A stretch of DNA of 49,539 nt. Source: Suilimivivens sp964393865. GTDB lineage: Bacteria; Bacillota; Clostridia; Lachnospirales; Lachnospiraceae. Positions 25,649 to 34,197 of this stretch are shown piece after piece; positions within the stretch are counted from its first letter, which is position 1, and the number at the start of each line of letters is the position of its first letter. Where the stretch lies: NCBI GenBank assembly GCA_964393865.1, contig CAYMUW010000023.1:1-49539 (forward strand), given 5' to 3'. The position numbers and the translations under genes are program-made. Under the pieces are notes generated by a model that searched no databases, was not told the origin of the DNA, and saw only the letters and a program-made list of their open reading frames with translations.

Positions 25649-25996
25649 ATGATGTATATGCATTACTGCAAGCGTTGTCACCGCATATTCATGTTAAATG
25701 GGCACAAGATGATTTGTCCCAAATGTACAGATCCATTAGCAGAGCTTCAAATATCTTATCTTGACTATGTCGAGCTTGATACGGAACAGCGTGAAGCATT
25801 TAAGGAAGCCTGCGCAGATGAAGAAAAACTTCGCAAATTGAAGACTACATATCGAATGTACAAGTACAGTAAATGGTACAAAGAACTCCAATCCAAAAAT
25901 ACAGGCGGTCTCCCAGTCACTTCTCTTTTAGCAGAAATCGCCAGACGCGACATCACAAGCAATGATGTAACACACTCAGAAGGCACTGTCTCGTAG
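25649..25996 (+). CDS. Small zinc-ribbon protein of unknown function
   Basis: About 115 residues. ATG at 25649 is chosen as the first after AGAAAGGA, though the spacing of 13 is long; ATG at 25652 and 25658 are alternatives. The N-terminus has two cysteine pairs, YCKRCHRIF and ICPKCTDP, typical of a rubredoxin-like zinc ribbon of four cysteines. The remainder is a charged, helical region (EAFKEACADEEKLRKLKTTYRMYKYSKWYKELQ) ending in a polar tail. There is no membrane segment. It has its own promoter and terminator and is divergent from the lysozyme. The product may be a small nucleic-acid or protein-binding factor; nothing in the sequence fixes the role. Confidence 0.75.
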   Translation: MMYMHYCKRCHRIFMLNGHKMICPKCTDPLAELQISYLDYVELDTEQREAFKEACADEEKLRKLKTTYRMYKYSKWYKELQSKNTGGLPVTSLLAEIARRDITSNDVTHSEGTVS

Positions 25997-26016
25997 TCCA
26001 TACGGGACAGTGTTTT
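25984..26016 (+). terminator. Terminator overlapping the stop codon of the zinc-ribbon gene
   Basis: CACTGTCTCGTA (25984-25995) pairs with TACGGGACAGTG (26001-26012) with one G-T pair, followed by TTTTATAATTT. The TAG stop (25994-25996) lies inside the stem. It may also limit the convergent minus-strand transporter transcript. Confidence 0.85.
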
Positions 26017-26023
26017 ATAATTT

Positions 26024-26359
26024 CTATAAATAGTACACAAAAATACCACACAAAATCACTATCACACCAAGCAGTTTTCTTTTGGTAATTTTTTCCTTAA
26101 AAAACAGGTAACCCAAAAACATTACAACAACGTAGCCCAGAGATTCCACCACCGGCACATTGGTAAAATCCAGTCCGCTATATGCCATAATCGTAACAAA
26201 CATGGATAAGAACATAAGGCCATAGCCGCATATTACATACACATTCAAATACTCTCTGATAGGCGAGCTGTAGGTCTTTGAGGCGCTTTTTTTCAGAAGA
26301 ATCTGAGCAAAGGAAGCCACCACAACGGAAATCACTAAAATAATCAAATAAATATTCAT
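26024..26359 (-). CDS. Small DMT/EamA-type membrane protein, second of a pair
   Basis: About 111 residues with four membrane helices (IYLIILVISVVVASFAQILLKK at the start, ending in LLGVIVILCGIFVYYL), the size and order of small multidrug resistance and ArnE/ArnF proteins. The start ATG 26359 overlaps the stop of the upstream partner in an ATGA junction and has GGGAGGGGAAAAGG before it. Known: paired four-helix DMT proteins act as heterodimers; ArnE/ArnF flip an undecaprenyl-linked sugar. Inferred: in this locus a lipid-sugar flippase is at least as likely as a drug exporter. Substrate not determinable from sequence. Confidence 0.8.
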   Translation of the reverse strand: MNIYLIILVISVVVASFAQILLKKSASKTYSSPIREYLNVYVICGYGLMFLSMFVTIMAYSGLDFTNVPVVESLGYVVVMFLGYLFFKEKITKRKLLGVIVILCGIFVYYL

Positions 26360-26715
26360 GCTTCCTTTTCCCCTCCCGTATTTAAAATAAAGATACCGAT
26401 CATAACAAGCACAATCCCCATCACCTTTCCGATGGTAATCTGTTCTTGAAAAATAACGGTTCCCCAGACAAGTGCCCACAACAGCGTAATGGCCTTGTTG
26501 GCATACGCAATGGACAGCTCAAATCTTTTAATCACCTGCTGCCAAAGCAATGCATAAATTCCAAGCACCACAACATCCAAACCGTAAAACAAGATAAATT
26601 CAAAGCTCAAAAGCTCCTTGCCGGATGCAAATTTTGAAACCACGCTGGATATACTGTATATCATAAAAACAGCCTGCAGCATCAGTATATCCTTCCATTT
26701 AAAACTTTTTTTCAT
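26356..26715 (-). CDS. Small DMT/EamA-type membrane protein, first of a pair
   Basis: About 119 residues, with ATG at 26715 (MKKSFKWKDIL) preferred over a TTG upstream because it follows AAAGGA and the protein family starts at this helix. Four membrane helices are visible, with WALVWGTVIFQEQITIGK before the last helix, the EamA-type inverted segment. It has a short charged C-terminus (GGEKEA) and is translationally coupled to its partner. The two proteins differ enough to be heterodimer halves. No helix-1 glutamate of the classic EmrE type is evident (the first helix reads ILMLQAVFMIYSISSV), which argues against a simple cationic drug exporter. Confidence 0.78.
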   Translation of the reverse strand: MKKSFKWKDILMLQAVFMIYSISSVVSKFASGKELLSFEFILFYGLDVVVLGIYALLWQQVIKRFELSIAYANKAITLLWALVWGTVIFQEQITIGKVMGIVLVMIGIFILNTGGEKEA

Positions 26716-26884
26716 TATTCCTTTATCCCTTAGAGACCTTTCCAATCTTTTTTAACGTCAAAATCTCTTTTATTTTATCACAGGAATTGTCCTTCGTATA
26801 TTAAATTTTTATGAATATGTAGCTTTTTGCGTCAAATAATAGTAGAATAAGCACAGACTACCTGAAGAAAGGCATGGTTTATTT

Positions 26885-27931
26885 ATGGAAAACGAAGAAA
26901 AGGAATTGATAGATTCTAATACCGAAATCAAAGAGGAAGAGCCTGCTCCTTCCACTCGCAAGCCCAATTTTCGCATGTACCTTCATATTATACTGATTGC
27001 TGCGATTATTGTGATTGCCGCAGTCTCCGTTTACCGTCTGAACCGCTGGAACAAGGGAACCACGCTTGACACCGATATGTCAAATGTGGATACCTCACAG
27101 TTTGACATTGAGGTTTTGGACATGATTCTTCCTATGGACGCTTCCCTTCTGGAAGGCAGGGAGGACGATGGTGTCAATACGATTTTATGCCTTGGAAACA
27201 ACCCTTTTACTGACGACAGGGACAAAACCGGACTGGCTGCACTTATTGCCTCCAAAACCAATTCCGTGGTTTATGACTGTGCATTCCCCTATTCCTCGGC
27301 GGCATGCAAATACCCGGTTTATAATCCCGAATATACCAAGGATCATTTTAACTTTTATTATGTAGTGGAATGTCTCAGAAACAATGAGTTTACTGCTATT
27401 TCCTCCATTGCAGGGGACGAACCCGATCCCAGATATACCGAAACGGTGGAGGTCATGAAAACCGTAGATATGAATAAGGTTGATATGATTGTCATTATGT
27501 ATGACAGTACGGATTACAATATCGGTACTCCTTCCGACAATCCCGATAATCCTCAGGATGTTACGGCCTTTACCGGAGGCTTGCGGGTGACCATCGAGAA
27601 CATCAAGAGCACCTGGCCCTATATTCGTATTTTCCTTATGTCACCTACCTATGCCCAGGCTATTGATGAGGAAGGCAATCTTTCCAACGGTACCATTACC
27701 GATATGGGCAACGGTTCCTTAAATCATTATTTCATCAAAGAAGCCGATGCGGCTATGGATTGCGGTGTATCCTTCATCGATAACTATTACGGAACCATTA
27801 ACGAGGATAATTACGAGGACTATATGACCGATTACATGCATTACAATGATGCAGGACGTGAAAAGCTTGCTGACCGCATTGCCAAGATCATTAATCTCTG
27901 CATTGCCTCAGAAGATTCAGACGATGAATAA
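26885..27931 (+). CDS. Membrane-anchored SGNH-like protein with altered catalytic residues
   Basis: 348 residues. A charged cytoplasmic start is followed by one membrane helix (about 31-50, MYLHIILIAAIIVIAAVSVY) and an extracellular domain. The C-terminal block DYMHYNDAGREKLA (about 316) matches the Asp-x-x-His block V of SGNH hydrolases. Block I, normally GDS, reads LGNNPF (about 102), so the nucleophilic serine is replaced by asparagine. Block III also lacks a clear GxND and has YDSTDY instead. Known: SGNH proteins remove or transfer acyl groups on glycans. Inferred: this one is either inactive and binds glycans, or uses another residue. It is alone on the plus strand, with a GAAAGG ribosome site. 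The fold call is moderate. Confidence 0.65.
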   Translation: MENEEKELIDSNTEIKEEEPAPSTRKPNFRMYLHIILIAAIIVIAAVSVYRLNRWNKGTTLDTDMSNVDTSQFDIEVLDMILPMDASLLEGREDDGVNTILCLGNNPFTDDRDKTGLAALIASKTNSVVYDCAFPYSSAACKYPVYNPEYTKDHFNFYYVVECLRNNEFTAISSIAGDEPDPRYTETVEVMKTVDMNKVDMIVIMYDSTDYNIGTPSDNPDNPQDVTAFTGGLRVTIENIKSTWPYIRIFLMSPTYAQAIDEEGNLSNGTITDMGNGSLNHYFIKEADAAMDCGVSFIDNYYGTINEDNYEDYMTDYMHYNDAGREKLADRIAKIINLCIASEDSDDE

Positions 27932-27957
27932 GCATGACTTTGTGTTGACTTAAATAC

Positions 27958-28013
27958 AATACTGCTTCTTTGAAAGCTGTCATAGACACGATCAAAGAAG
28001 CAGTATTATTTTT
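27958..28013. terminator. Convergent terminator between the SGNH-like gene and the acylation operon
   Basis: AATACTGCTTCTTTGA (27958-27973) and TCAAAGAAGCAGTATT (27992-28007) form a perfect 16-bp stem, followed on the plus strand by ATTTTT. The minus side has a weaker T-run (GTATTTAAG). It ends the plus-strand gene and probably the long minus-strand operon as well. Confidence 0.88.
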
Positions 28014-28037
28014 GCGGCTGTGCCAAAATCCAAGCCG

Positions 28038-29159
28038 TCACTTTCTCTCTAACAGTTCTTCATAATCAAAGGTTACAGCCAGTGTACGCATGTGCTCCAA
28101 ATACTGATCTATCGTCTTTCCCTCCTCTCCCTTCTTCGCCACTTTACAGCTGCCGTCTGCAAAGCATTCCGTCATGTAGCGGTTGTATCTGGGATGATAA
28201 TGGCTGTAATCCGCATAATTATTTAAATCACAGACAATTTCCTCCTGATCCGGGAAAAAGAATACCGTCACATTGTCATATTCATTCAGCCTGTCGGAAA
28301 TACATCGATAAGTCTCTATGGTTGCATCCAAATGATTTTCCAACTGCACATCATTCCAAAACAAAATACTGTAGGGCGGAAAAAACACCACAAATTCCGT
28401 TTCAGGATTGGCTTCAATATATGGGCAGATATTGGCTGTAAGGTTTTTTTCCACCGCTTCCACATAGGAAGCCGGATCGGTCTCCTCCTCCACCTGATCC
28501 GGGGCGGTATAATTGTGCAGCACCCACTCTTCACTGTAATATTCCTCCGTCCACCAGCTTGCATACACATTGGAAAGATCCGTAGGCTCCGGGTCGGCCA
28601 ACGGGCGCAAAATATAGTTTAACAACACATCCTTATTCAAAACATACCTGATATCATTCACCGGATTATCATCATAGAGATATTCCGGAATGGGGTACTT
28701 TGTCTCCTCCACTCCGCCGGTATAGGTAATCACATCCACCCCCAGAAAAACTTTTTTAATATGCTTCCCGTCCCTGTTGTTGGAACTGTCAAAAATGATT
28801 TTCATAATATTGGACTGATCCTTGGGGAATGCACCGCTGTAGCTTAGCTTGATAGTATTTAAATCCATCAGTTCCCGAAACCAGGTAGTCTGAAAATTTA
28901 CCGTCATGGAGGAGCCCAATATCACACTGTCATACTCCATATGCTCTGCCATTCCCGGATTCTGGGAAAGCTGATTATCTACCAGATAAGGAAAGCCTTC
29001 CAGAGGGCTATGATAATGAAAAAAAGGGTCCACATAAACCACCAGTGCCACTATAATCACAAAAGCAGCAGCCGCAAGGCATAAAAAACCCGCTACCGCC
29101 TTTCGAAAGGGGTTTTTACGAAGAGAGCTTCTGTTTTCGCCTTTCCTTATCCAACTCAT
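28038..29159 (-). CDS. SGNH-type O-acyltransferase partner protein (first pair)
   Basis: About 374 residues from ATG 29159; CAGAGG lies 14 bases upstream and longer frames overlap the MBOAT gene without a good ribosome site. A basic start is followed by one membrane helix (AVAGFLCLAAAAFVIIVALVVYV) and an extracellular domain. ILGSSMTVNF (about 80) is the block I serine region and YSHYHP (about 318) holds the catalytic His of the AlgX/DltD-like group. FPPYSILFW in the middle resembles the matching stretch of AlgX-like proteins. Known: these proteins take an acyl group from an MBOAT partner and place it on an exported polysaccharide. Its partner is the gene directly upstream, 44 bases away. Confidence 0.8.
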   Translation of the reverse strand: MSWIRKGENRSSLRKNPFRKAVAGFLCLAAAAFVIIVALVVYVDPFFHYHSPLEGFPYLVDNQLSQNPGMAEHMEYDSVILGSSMTVNFQTTWFRELMDLNTIKLSYSGAFPKDQSNIMKIIFDSSNNRDGKHIKKVFLGVDVITYTGGVEETKYPIPEYLYDDNPVNDIRYVLNKDVLLNYILRPLADPEPTDLSNVYASWWTEEYYSEEWVLHNYTAPDQVEEETDPASYVEAVEKNLTANICPYIEANPETEFVVFFPPYSILFWNDVQLENHLDATIETYRCISDRLNEYDNVTVFFFPDQEEIVCDLNNYADYSHYHPRYNRYMTECFADGSCKVAKKGEEGKTIDQYLEHMRTLAVTFDYEELLERK

Positions 29160-29203
29160 CCTGTCTTCATACCTCTGCTTTATCAATCCTTTAAAATGCG
29201 CCT

Positions 29204-30670
29204 TTAAAAGTTTACATACAAAAACGTGCTGACTCCGGTAAGGGACAACACACTCCATACCAGAAGCACCGCCATAATCAGGCTGTGCATTACGCCCGGC
29301 TTAACGGTTTTCACATAATCCACCGCATTCTTTCCAAAAAATACCAAGAGAAGAACTGCAGCAAGAATCAGCACCATACAGATATAATGTGCATACTGCC
29401 AGCTATCCAGATGCAAAACCTTTATCACATACCAAAATTCATCCAGATTAAAGCAGCCTGCCAGCTCCCAGTTCACTCTTCCGCCTTTGTGCGCTGCCAT
29501 GGTTTTAAGCAGGCTGCCGGCCTCTCCAAGAGATGGCGCCCTGAAAAACACCCACGTCACATTTACGTACAAAAAGGTTAAAAGGACGGCTATCCCATGC
29601 CCAAGCCCCTTTACAGGGCCGGGAAGTCCTTTCCTCTTTTCGCCAAGTGCTCTGCCCCATTTGCTGTCCAGAAACATTCTGGTAAATACATACAAAACGC
29701 CATGCATCATTCCCCATACCAGAAACTGTATCCCCGTTCCATGCCAAAGTCCGCTTAGGAAAAAGACGATCAGAATGTTGAAATAAGTCCTGCCTCTCCC
29801 CTTTCTGCTTCCGCCAAGAGGAATATACAGATATCTGGTAAAAAATCTGGTTAAGGTAATGTGCCAGCCCTTCCAAAACTCCAGAATATTGGCTGCCTTA
29901 TAAGGTGAGTTAAAATTTAGCGGCAGCTCCATGCCAAGCATTCCCGAAATTCCCATTGCCATATCACAGTAACCGCTAAAATCAAAATAAAGCTGCAGGG
30001 TATAGGAAAGCATTACAATCACGCAATCCCAGGAATTTAGCCCCGATAGATTAGAATAACCCGATGTTACTGCCTGACCGAAAGTATCTGCAATCAACAC
30101 CTTTTTCAACAATCCCAAAAGAAACAAATACAGATTTCTGTAAATCCGCTCCCAATTGATCCTTCCCATGAGCCTTGATTTTTCTGCTTTGCTTTGCTCC
30201 TTACTGACTCCCGGCAATATCTCCTCCGGCAGCGCAATAGGCCCCTGAATCAGCTTGGGAAAGTAGGTTACATAGACACCGTAATCCAGCGCCTTTACCC
30301 CTTTTAAATTCCCCCGATAGCCCTCCATCAAAAAGGCAATCTGTGTGAAGGTATAAAAGCTTACCGCCAAAGGAACAAAGCCCCCCAAATCCAGATATTT
30401 AAAGCAGCACAACGCTCCCAAATTGAACACCAGTCCTGGAATCAATATTCTTTTTTTGTTCTCCGTCCTTTCCATCTGCCAGTAAAGCCCGTAATTTACC
30501 GCCATACTTCCAAGCAGCACAGGCAGATACTCTGGACTGTTCCAGCCATAAAAAATCAGCGAAGCCAAAAGAAGAAATACTCTGGCGCAGCCTGATTTTC
30601 TACAGACAGCATACCCTGCCAGCACCAAAGGAAAAAACAGAAAAATAAATTCATAGGAATTAAACAGCAT
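29204..30670 (-). CDS. MBOAT family membrane O-acyltransferase (AlgI/DltB-like, first pair)
   Basis: 488 residues, about ten membrane helices. It opens with LLFNSYEFIFLFFPLVLAGY, the usual start of AlgI-like proteins. The catalytic histidine is in SGLWHGTGIQF (about 310), with FWKGWHITL, the second conserved His region, a little before it. The family carries an acyl group, usually acetyl, across the membrane. The start codon overlaps the stop of the upstream gene (TAATG), so the two are translationally coupled. It acts with the SGNH protein encoded downstream, likely O-acetylating the rhamnose polymer or another surface glycan. Confidence 0.93.
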   Translation of the reverse strand: MLFNSYEFIFLFFPLVLAGYAVCRKSGCARVFLLLASLIFYGWNSPEYLPVLLGSMAVNYGLYWQMERTENKKRILIPGLVFNLGALCCFKYLDLGGFVPLAVSFYTFTQIAFLMEGYRGNLKGVKALDYGVYVTYFPKLIQGPIALPEEILPGVSKEQSKAEKSRLMGRINWERIYRNLYLFLLGLLKKVLIADTFGQAVTSGYSNLSGLNSWDCVIVMLSYTLQLYFDFSGYCDMAMGISGMLGMELPLNFNSPYKAANILEFWKGWHITLTRFFTRYLYIPLGGSRKGRGRTYFNILIVFFLSGLWHGTGIQFLVWGMMHGVLYVFTRMFLDSKWGRALGEKRKGLPGPVKGLGHGIAVLLTFLYVNVTWVFFRAPSLGEAGSLLKTMAAHKGGRVNWELAGCFNLDEFWYVIKVLHLDSWQYAHYICMVLILAAVLLLVFFGKNAVDYVKTVKPGVMHSLIMAVLLVWSVLSLTGVSTFLYVNF

Positions 30671-31473
30671 TATTCTTCATCCTCGTAATATTCCTGCCAG
30701 CTTTCCACAACTTCGGCAGTCACCGGGTCTTCATAGATACGGTAACAGTCAACCTCACCAATCAGCACCAGTCCGCAGTCCTCCGGCTCCTGCCGGGTCT
30801 GCCTTCCCGGTGCCATAACAATATACTGGCAATACTCGGCTCTGGTGGCCTCAAGAAGCACTTCCACATCCACCACCTCTGTTTCCTCCATAGCCTCATA
30901 AACCGCATTGTAATATTTCCACTGAGGTACCAACATTTCCCTTCCGTAGGGCATATTGATTCTTGCACTGTACTGGCGCACAAAATGAATCAACTCCGGC
31001 GGCATTACCGCAGATACCCTGACATTGGAATCTTCCGGCTCGATCAGGTCACAGATCTCTATAACCGTGTCCGGTATATGATACAGGTTTTCCGCCTTGG
31101 AAATATACTCGCTTTGATAAACATATTTGCCGCAGAGAACAATCAGCGCTGCCGCTGTCACAAGACCGATCCTTCTGTGCCTTTCAAACAGCCTGCAAAA
31201 CCCAAATACGGTAATAATTCCCATAGGAATCGTCCACAATACGCGGTAATAGGTCTCCCCGTCCAGACCTGCTGCCACAAAATATTTACGGCTTAAGGGA
31301 AACAGAAACAATAAAATGATAATCAGCGGCGCATACACAAACATCAGCCTGTTTCTGCGCTCCTTTTCTGTAATCAGCAGATAAATCCATGCAAGGAGCG
31401 TCAGCACCAGCAGAAGCTTAAGTCCTGTGTAAAGCTTGAATATTACCAGACTTTCCATAAATATCCCAAACAT
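30670..31473 (-). CDS. Membrane protein with soluble C-terminal domain, unknown function
   Basis: 267 residues. About four hydrophobic segments fill the first 120 residues (GLKLLLVLTLLAWIYLLI, APLIIILLFLFPLS, VLWTIPMGIITVFGFC, LVTAAALIVLCGKYVY). A soluble part of about 140 residues follows, with WKYYNAVYEAMEE and QYIVMAPGRQ. This shape resembles the C-terminal end of GT-C glycosyltransferases, where the last helices lead into an extracytoplasmic domain. A GGGAGGTG ribosome site shows it is a real separate gene. It starts 12 bases after the membrane protein gene upstream; together they could form a two-subunit GT-C enzyme. No motif proves this. Confidence 0.65.
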   Translation of the reverse strand: MFGIFMESLVIFKLYTGLKLLLVLTLLAWIYLLITEKERRNRLMFVYAPLIIILLFLFPLSRKYFVAAGLDGETYYRVLWTIPMGIITVFGFCRLFERHRRIGLVTAAALIVLCGKYVYQSEYISKAENLYHIPDTVIEICDLIEPEDSNVRVSAVMPPELIHFVRQYSARINMPYGREMLVPQWKYYNAVYEAMEETEVVDVEVLLEATRAEYCQYIVMAPGRQTRQEPEDCGLVLIGEVDCYRIYEDPVTAEVVESWQEYYEDEE

Positions 31474-31485
31474 TACAGCACCTCC

Positions 31486-32595
31486 CTACACGCCCAAAAG
31501 GCCATGGGTCAAAAGCAGATACAGCAGCACATATATGCCGCCTCCTGCGCAGCTGAGACAGGCCTTTATGAAAATACCGATACGCTTTTTACCCACCGCA
31601 AACAAAAAACCAAATCCTACAGTCATCAAGCAGCCGAGAAGCACTGCAAGAGAGCTGCTGGCTCCTCCCGCAAAGTTAAGGCAGAACAAAAGCAGCCATA
31701 AGCCCTTCTCCTTTTCCTCCTCGTAAAGCTTTAAAAAAATCCAGATCACCGCAGGAATAATGAAATTTCCTGCAAAGGATTTGCCCTGCCAGGTTCTGGT
31801 CAGGAAAAAGGTTTCCGGGGTATACAGCGAAATGTTCCCAAATATCTGCCAAAGGGCTATCAATGTCATAAACAAAAACGTAAGGCTTCTTGTAAGATGC
31901 TTATCCTGCCTTCTTAAAAGCGTCCTTCCGATCTGATAATAAACCACATAAGTCAGCGGAATCAGCATAAGAGGAACCACGCTGTGACAGATAATGGTTG
32001 CATGAACGCCGCTGGCACTGCCCAAAAACGCTTCCCAGACAGGAAACAACGCCAGAGCATGCCGCACATCCACAGGCGTGCTTCTTCCCGTATAGGGATT
32101 GACGCGGTACAGCGTGTCTACCTGCTGTGCAGTCAGCGCCTGCACGCCGTAATAGGCATCGTCGCCGTCAAAGGAGGCTCTGGTAAATGCCATATACATC
32201 TGAAACGCTGTCAGTGCCAAAAACAAAAGCAGCATTACCCACTCTTCCCGGCCCATCTCCCGGAAGCCATAAATTCGTCCCTGACCTTCTTTCCAGAAGC
32301 CCCAGCCAGATTCCGCTCTGCTTTTCCTCCAAAAAAGCAGCACTCCCAAAAGGGCAAGCAGAACAAGCGCCGGAATGAAAATCTTCAAAAAGGTACTAAA
32401 ACCGTTATAGGTTACATACACCACCACCGGAATACCGATCAGCTCAAGCAGGGCAAACTGGAAAATATATCCGGCAATCAGCACAACCCCCGGGGTGCGC
32501 TGCTGTTTCTTCAAAAGCGGCAGTATCAGCAGCCCCATGCAAAAGGGTACAGCCAACAGCCATACTATTAAACCAAAAACTTTTAACAGGATCAT
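31486..32595 (-). CDS. Polytopic membrane protein, possible split GT-C type glycosyltransferase
   Basis: 369 residues, about nine membrane helices. A loop after the fourth helix reads FDGDDAYYGVQALTAQQVD, where paired acidic residues follow a helix, as in the first extracytoplasmic loop of GT-C enzymes; VDVRHALALFPVWEAFLG follows. The C-terminus stops after a helix (YVLLYLLLTHGLLGV) with no soluble domain. It resembles proteins of unknown function common in Lachnospiraceae (DUF6077-like by memory, unverified). AAAGGAAG supports the start. It sits between the GT39-like gene and the 267-residue membrane protein in one operon. Confidence 0.65.
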   Translation of the reverse strand: MILLKVFGLIVWLLAVPFCMGLLILPLLKKQQRTPGVVLIAGYIFQFALLELIGIPVVVYVTYNGFSTFLKIFIPALVLLALLGVLLFWRKSRAESGWGFWKEGQGRIYGFREMGREEWVMLLLFLALTAFQMYMAFTRASFDGDDAYYGVQALTAQQVDTLYRVNPYTGRSTPVDVRHALALFPVWEAFLGSASGVHATIICHSVVPLMLIPLTYVVYYQIGRTLLRRQDKHLTRSLTFLFMTLIALWQIFGNISLYTPETFFLTRTWQGKSFAGNFIIPAVIWIFLKLYEEEKEKGLWLLLFCLNFAGGASSSLAVLLGCLMTVGFGFLFAVGKKRIGIFIKACLSCAGGGIYVLLYLLLTHGLLGV

Positions 32596-32619
32596 TCAAA
32601 GCTTCCTTTCCTTACAGTT

Positions 32620-34197
32620 TTACTTTTTCAGGCGGAACAAATAATATATAAATTCCGTACCGTCCTGATACCACGATTCCTGCGCCGCCAGTTCATAGTT
32701 CTCCCAAATCACAGCCGGGTACTCATCTCTGGCAATTATATAATCCGTCCTCCCCTCACGAATATACTGCTCCTGATCCTGCAGCACATCGTCAAGGGGA
32801 ATGGTCTGGGTCTGAAACCACCTGCAGGTAGGCACAATGTCACAGACCGTATAAAGCCCCGCATCCAGACAGCTGATATTCAGCAGTGTAGGATTTTCGG
32901 TCTGCTCCACAATTTCCTTAAACTTATAAAGAAAAATATTCTCTCTCTTTTCACTCATATGGGGAATATTCATGGATAAGCACCAAATCGCGCCCATGCA
33001 GACCGCCAGCGAAAGCAGGGATGCTGCCCATATACCTGCTGCCTGGTCTCCCTCTGTCTTTCCTTCTTTGACCTGTTCCTTTTCTTCCGGCACTCTTGTG
33101 CCCTTCCATCTTCCAACTGCCCATTCATAAATTTGTCCCAAAAACGCAAATCCAAGCACCGTAAACACTGAAAGAGGAAGTGCATAGTAGGGCAGGGTTG
33201 CACCTCCGATATAGATTCCCAAAAACAGAAAAAAGCAAAGCGCAATAATCTGTACCCTTTCCAGAATCTTCTTTTTTCTTCCGAATAAGCTCCACAGCAC
33301 GCCGGGAATAACAAATCCAAAGTAAATCAGGTTCTTCCGTATCAGCCAATACAAAAGCTTGGCAAGAGTATACACTCTCTCATACAGAGACGGGCCTTCC
33401 CCGCTTAAATTACTGTATACAACTACATTCACATAAACATATCCATAATACCACTCATATAAACTGTTCTGCAGTCCAAAATAAAGCAGCCACGGAATAA
33501 AAGGAATGGCCATTCCCAGCAGAAAAATCAGGCACGAGCGCACTGCACCCGGCAGGTCTCTCTTTACCAGAAACGCAATGGCTATACACATCATCCATGC
33601 AAAGAAAAACCCAAGCACTGTAAACTTAATATTGGCAACCATTCCTGCCAGCAAACCGCCTGTAAAAACAGTTCTGCCGCTCATTTTTTCCGGGTAATGA
33701 TTTTTAAAATAATCCAGGGAAAGATAAAGCCCCCAGATCAAAAACGGGAAGCAGACCTCCTCTGCACTGCCGCCCCAATAAAAGCTGTTAGAGCAAAACG
33801 CCGCCGTAAGCGTAAGGGGAGCCAGCACCAGGGCGGTGCTTTTTTTAACATAAAGCTGCAATATACTGAAAAGCCCCCAAAGATCAAAAGCCGCAAGAAC
33901 AACCTCCATAAGAAACACACCAAAAAAGGTAGTATGAGACATCAGATAGGCCAGCCCATAGAAAAAATAAAGATACATTCCCTTCTGGTCAAACACATCC
34001 CGATAAGGCATTTTCCCGTTAAACAAAGCCTTCCCCACGGAAAAATAACTGTTGGCGTCGTTCCAATCGTTACAAGGATACAAAAAAGACGAGCGTGACG
34101 CCAGCATGATAATCACAAAAGCGGAAAGAAGGAAAAAGCCTGCCTCTCCTATTGATTTATTTTTGCGTAAACTCATATGTTCCCGAAAGCAATTCAT
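32620..34197 (-). CDS. GT-C type membrane glycosyltransferase (family 39-like)
   Basis: 525 residues with about ten membrane helices. The first extracytoplasmic loop contains NDWNDANSYFSVGKALFNG and PYRDVFDQKGMYLYF (about 43-77), the acidic pattern of lipid-phosphate-sugar-dependent GT39/GT83 enzymes. The soluble C-terminal part (about 415-525, including DYIIARDEYPAVIW) is extracytoplasmic. Such enzymes use undecaprenyl- or dolichyl-type phosphate sugars to decorate glycans or proteins outside the cell. ATG 34197 has AAAGG seven bases away and overlaps the rhamnosidase gene by 41 bases; an ATG at 34176 is an alternative. A side-branch role on the surface polymer is inferred. Confidence 0.8.
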   Translation of the reverse strand: MNCFREHMSLRKNKSIGEAGFFLLSAFVIIMLASRSSFLYPCNDWNDANSYFSVGKALFNGKMPYRDVFDQKGMYLYFFYGLAYLMSHTTFFGVFLMEVVLAAFDLWGLFSILQLYVKKSTALVLAPLTLTAAFCSNSFYWGGSAEEVCFPFLIWGLYLSLDYFKNHYPEKMSGRTVFTGGLLAGMVANIKFTVLGFFFAWMMCIAIAFLVKRDLPGAVRSCLIFLLGMAIPFIPWLLYFGLQNSLYEWYYGYVYVNVVVYSNLSGEGPSLYERVYTLAKLLYWLIRKNLIYFGFVIPGVLWSLFGRKKKILERVQIIALCFFLFLGIYIGGATLPYYALPLSVFTVLGFAFLGQIYEWAVGRWKGTRVPEEKEQVKEGKTEGDQAAGIWAASLLSLAVCMGAIWCLSMNIPHMSEKRENIFLYKFKEIVEQTENPTLLNISCLDAGLYTVCDIVPTCRWFQTQTIPLDDVLQDQEQYIREGRTDYIIARDEYPAVIWENYELAAQESWYQDGTEFIYYLFRLKK

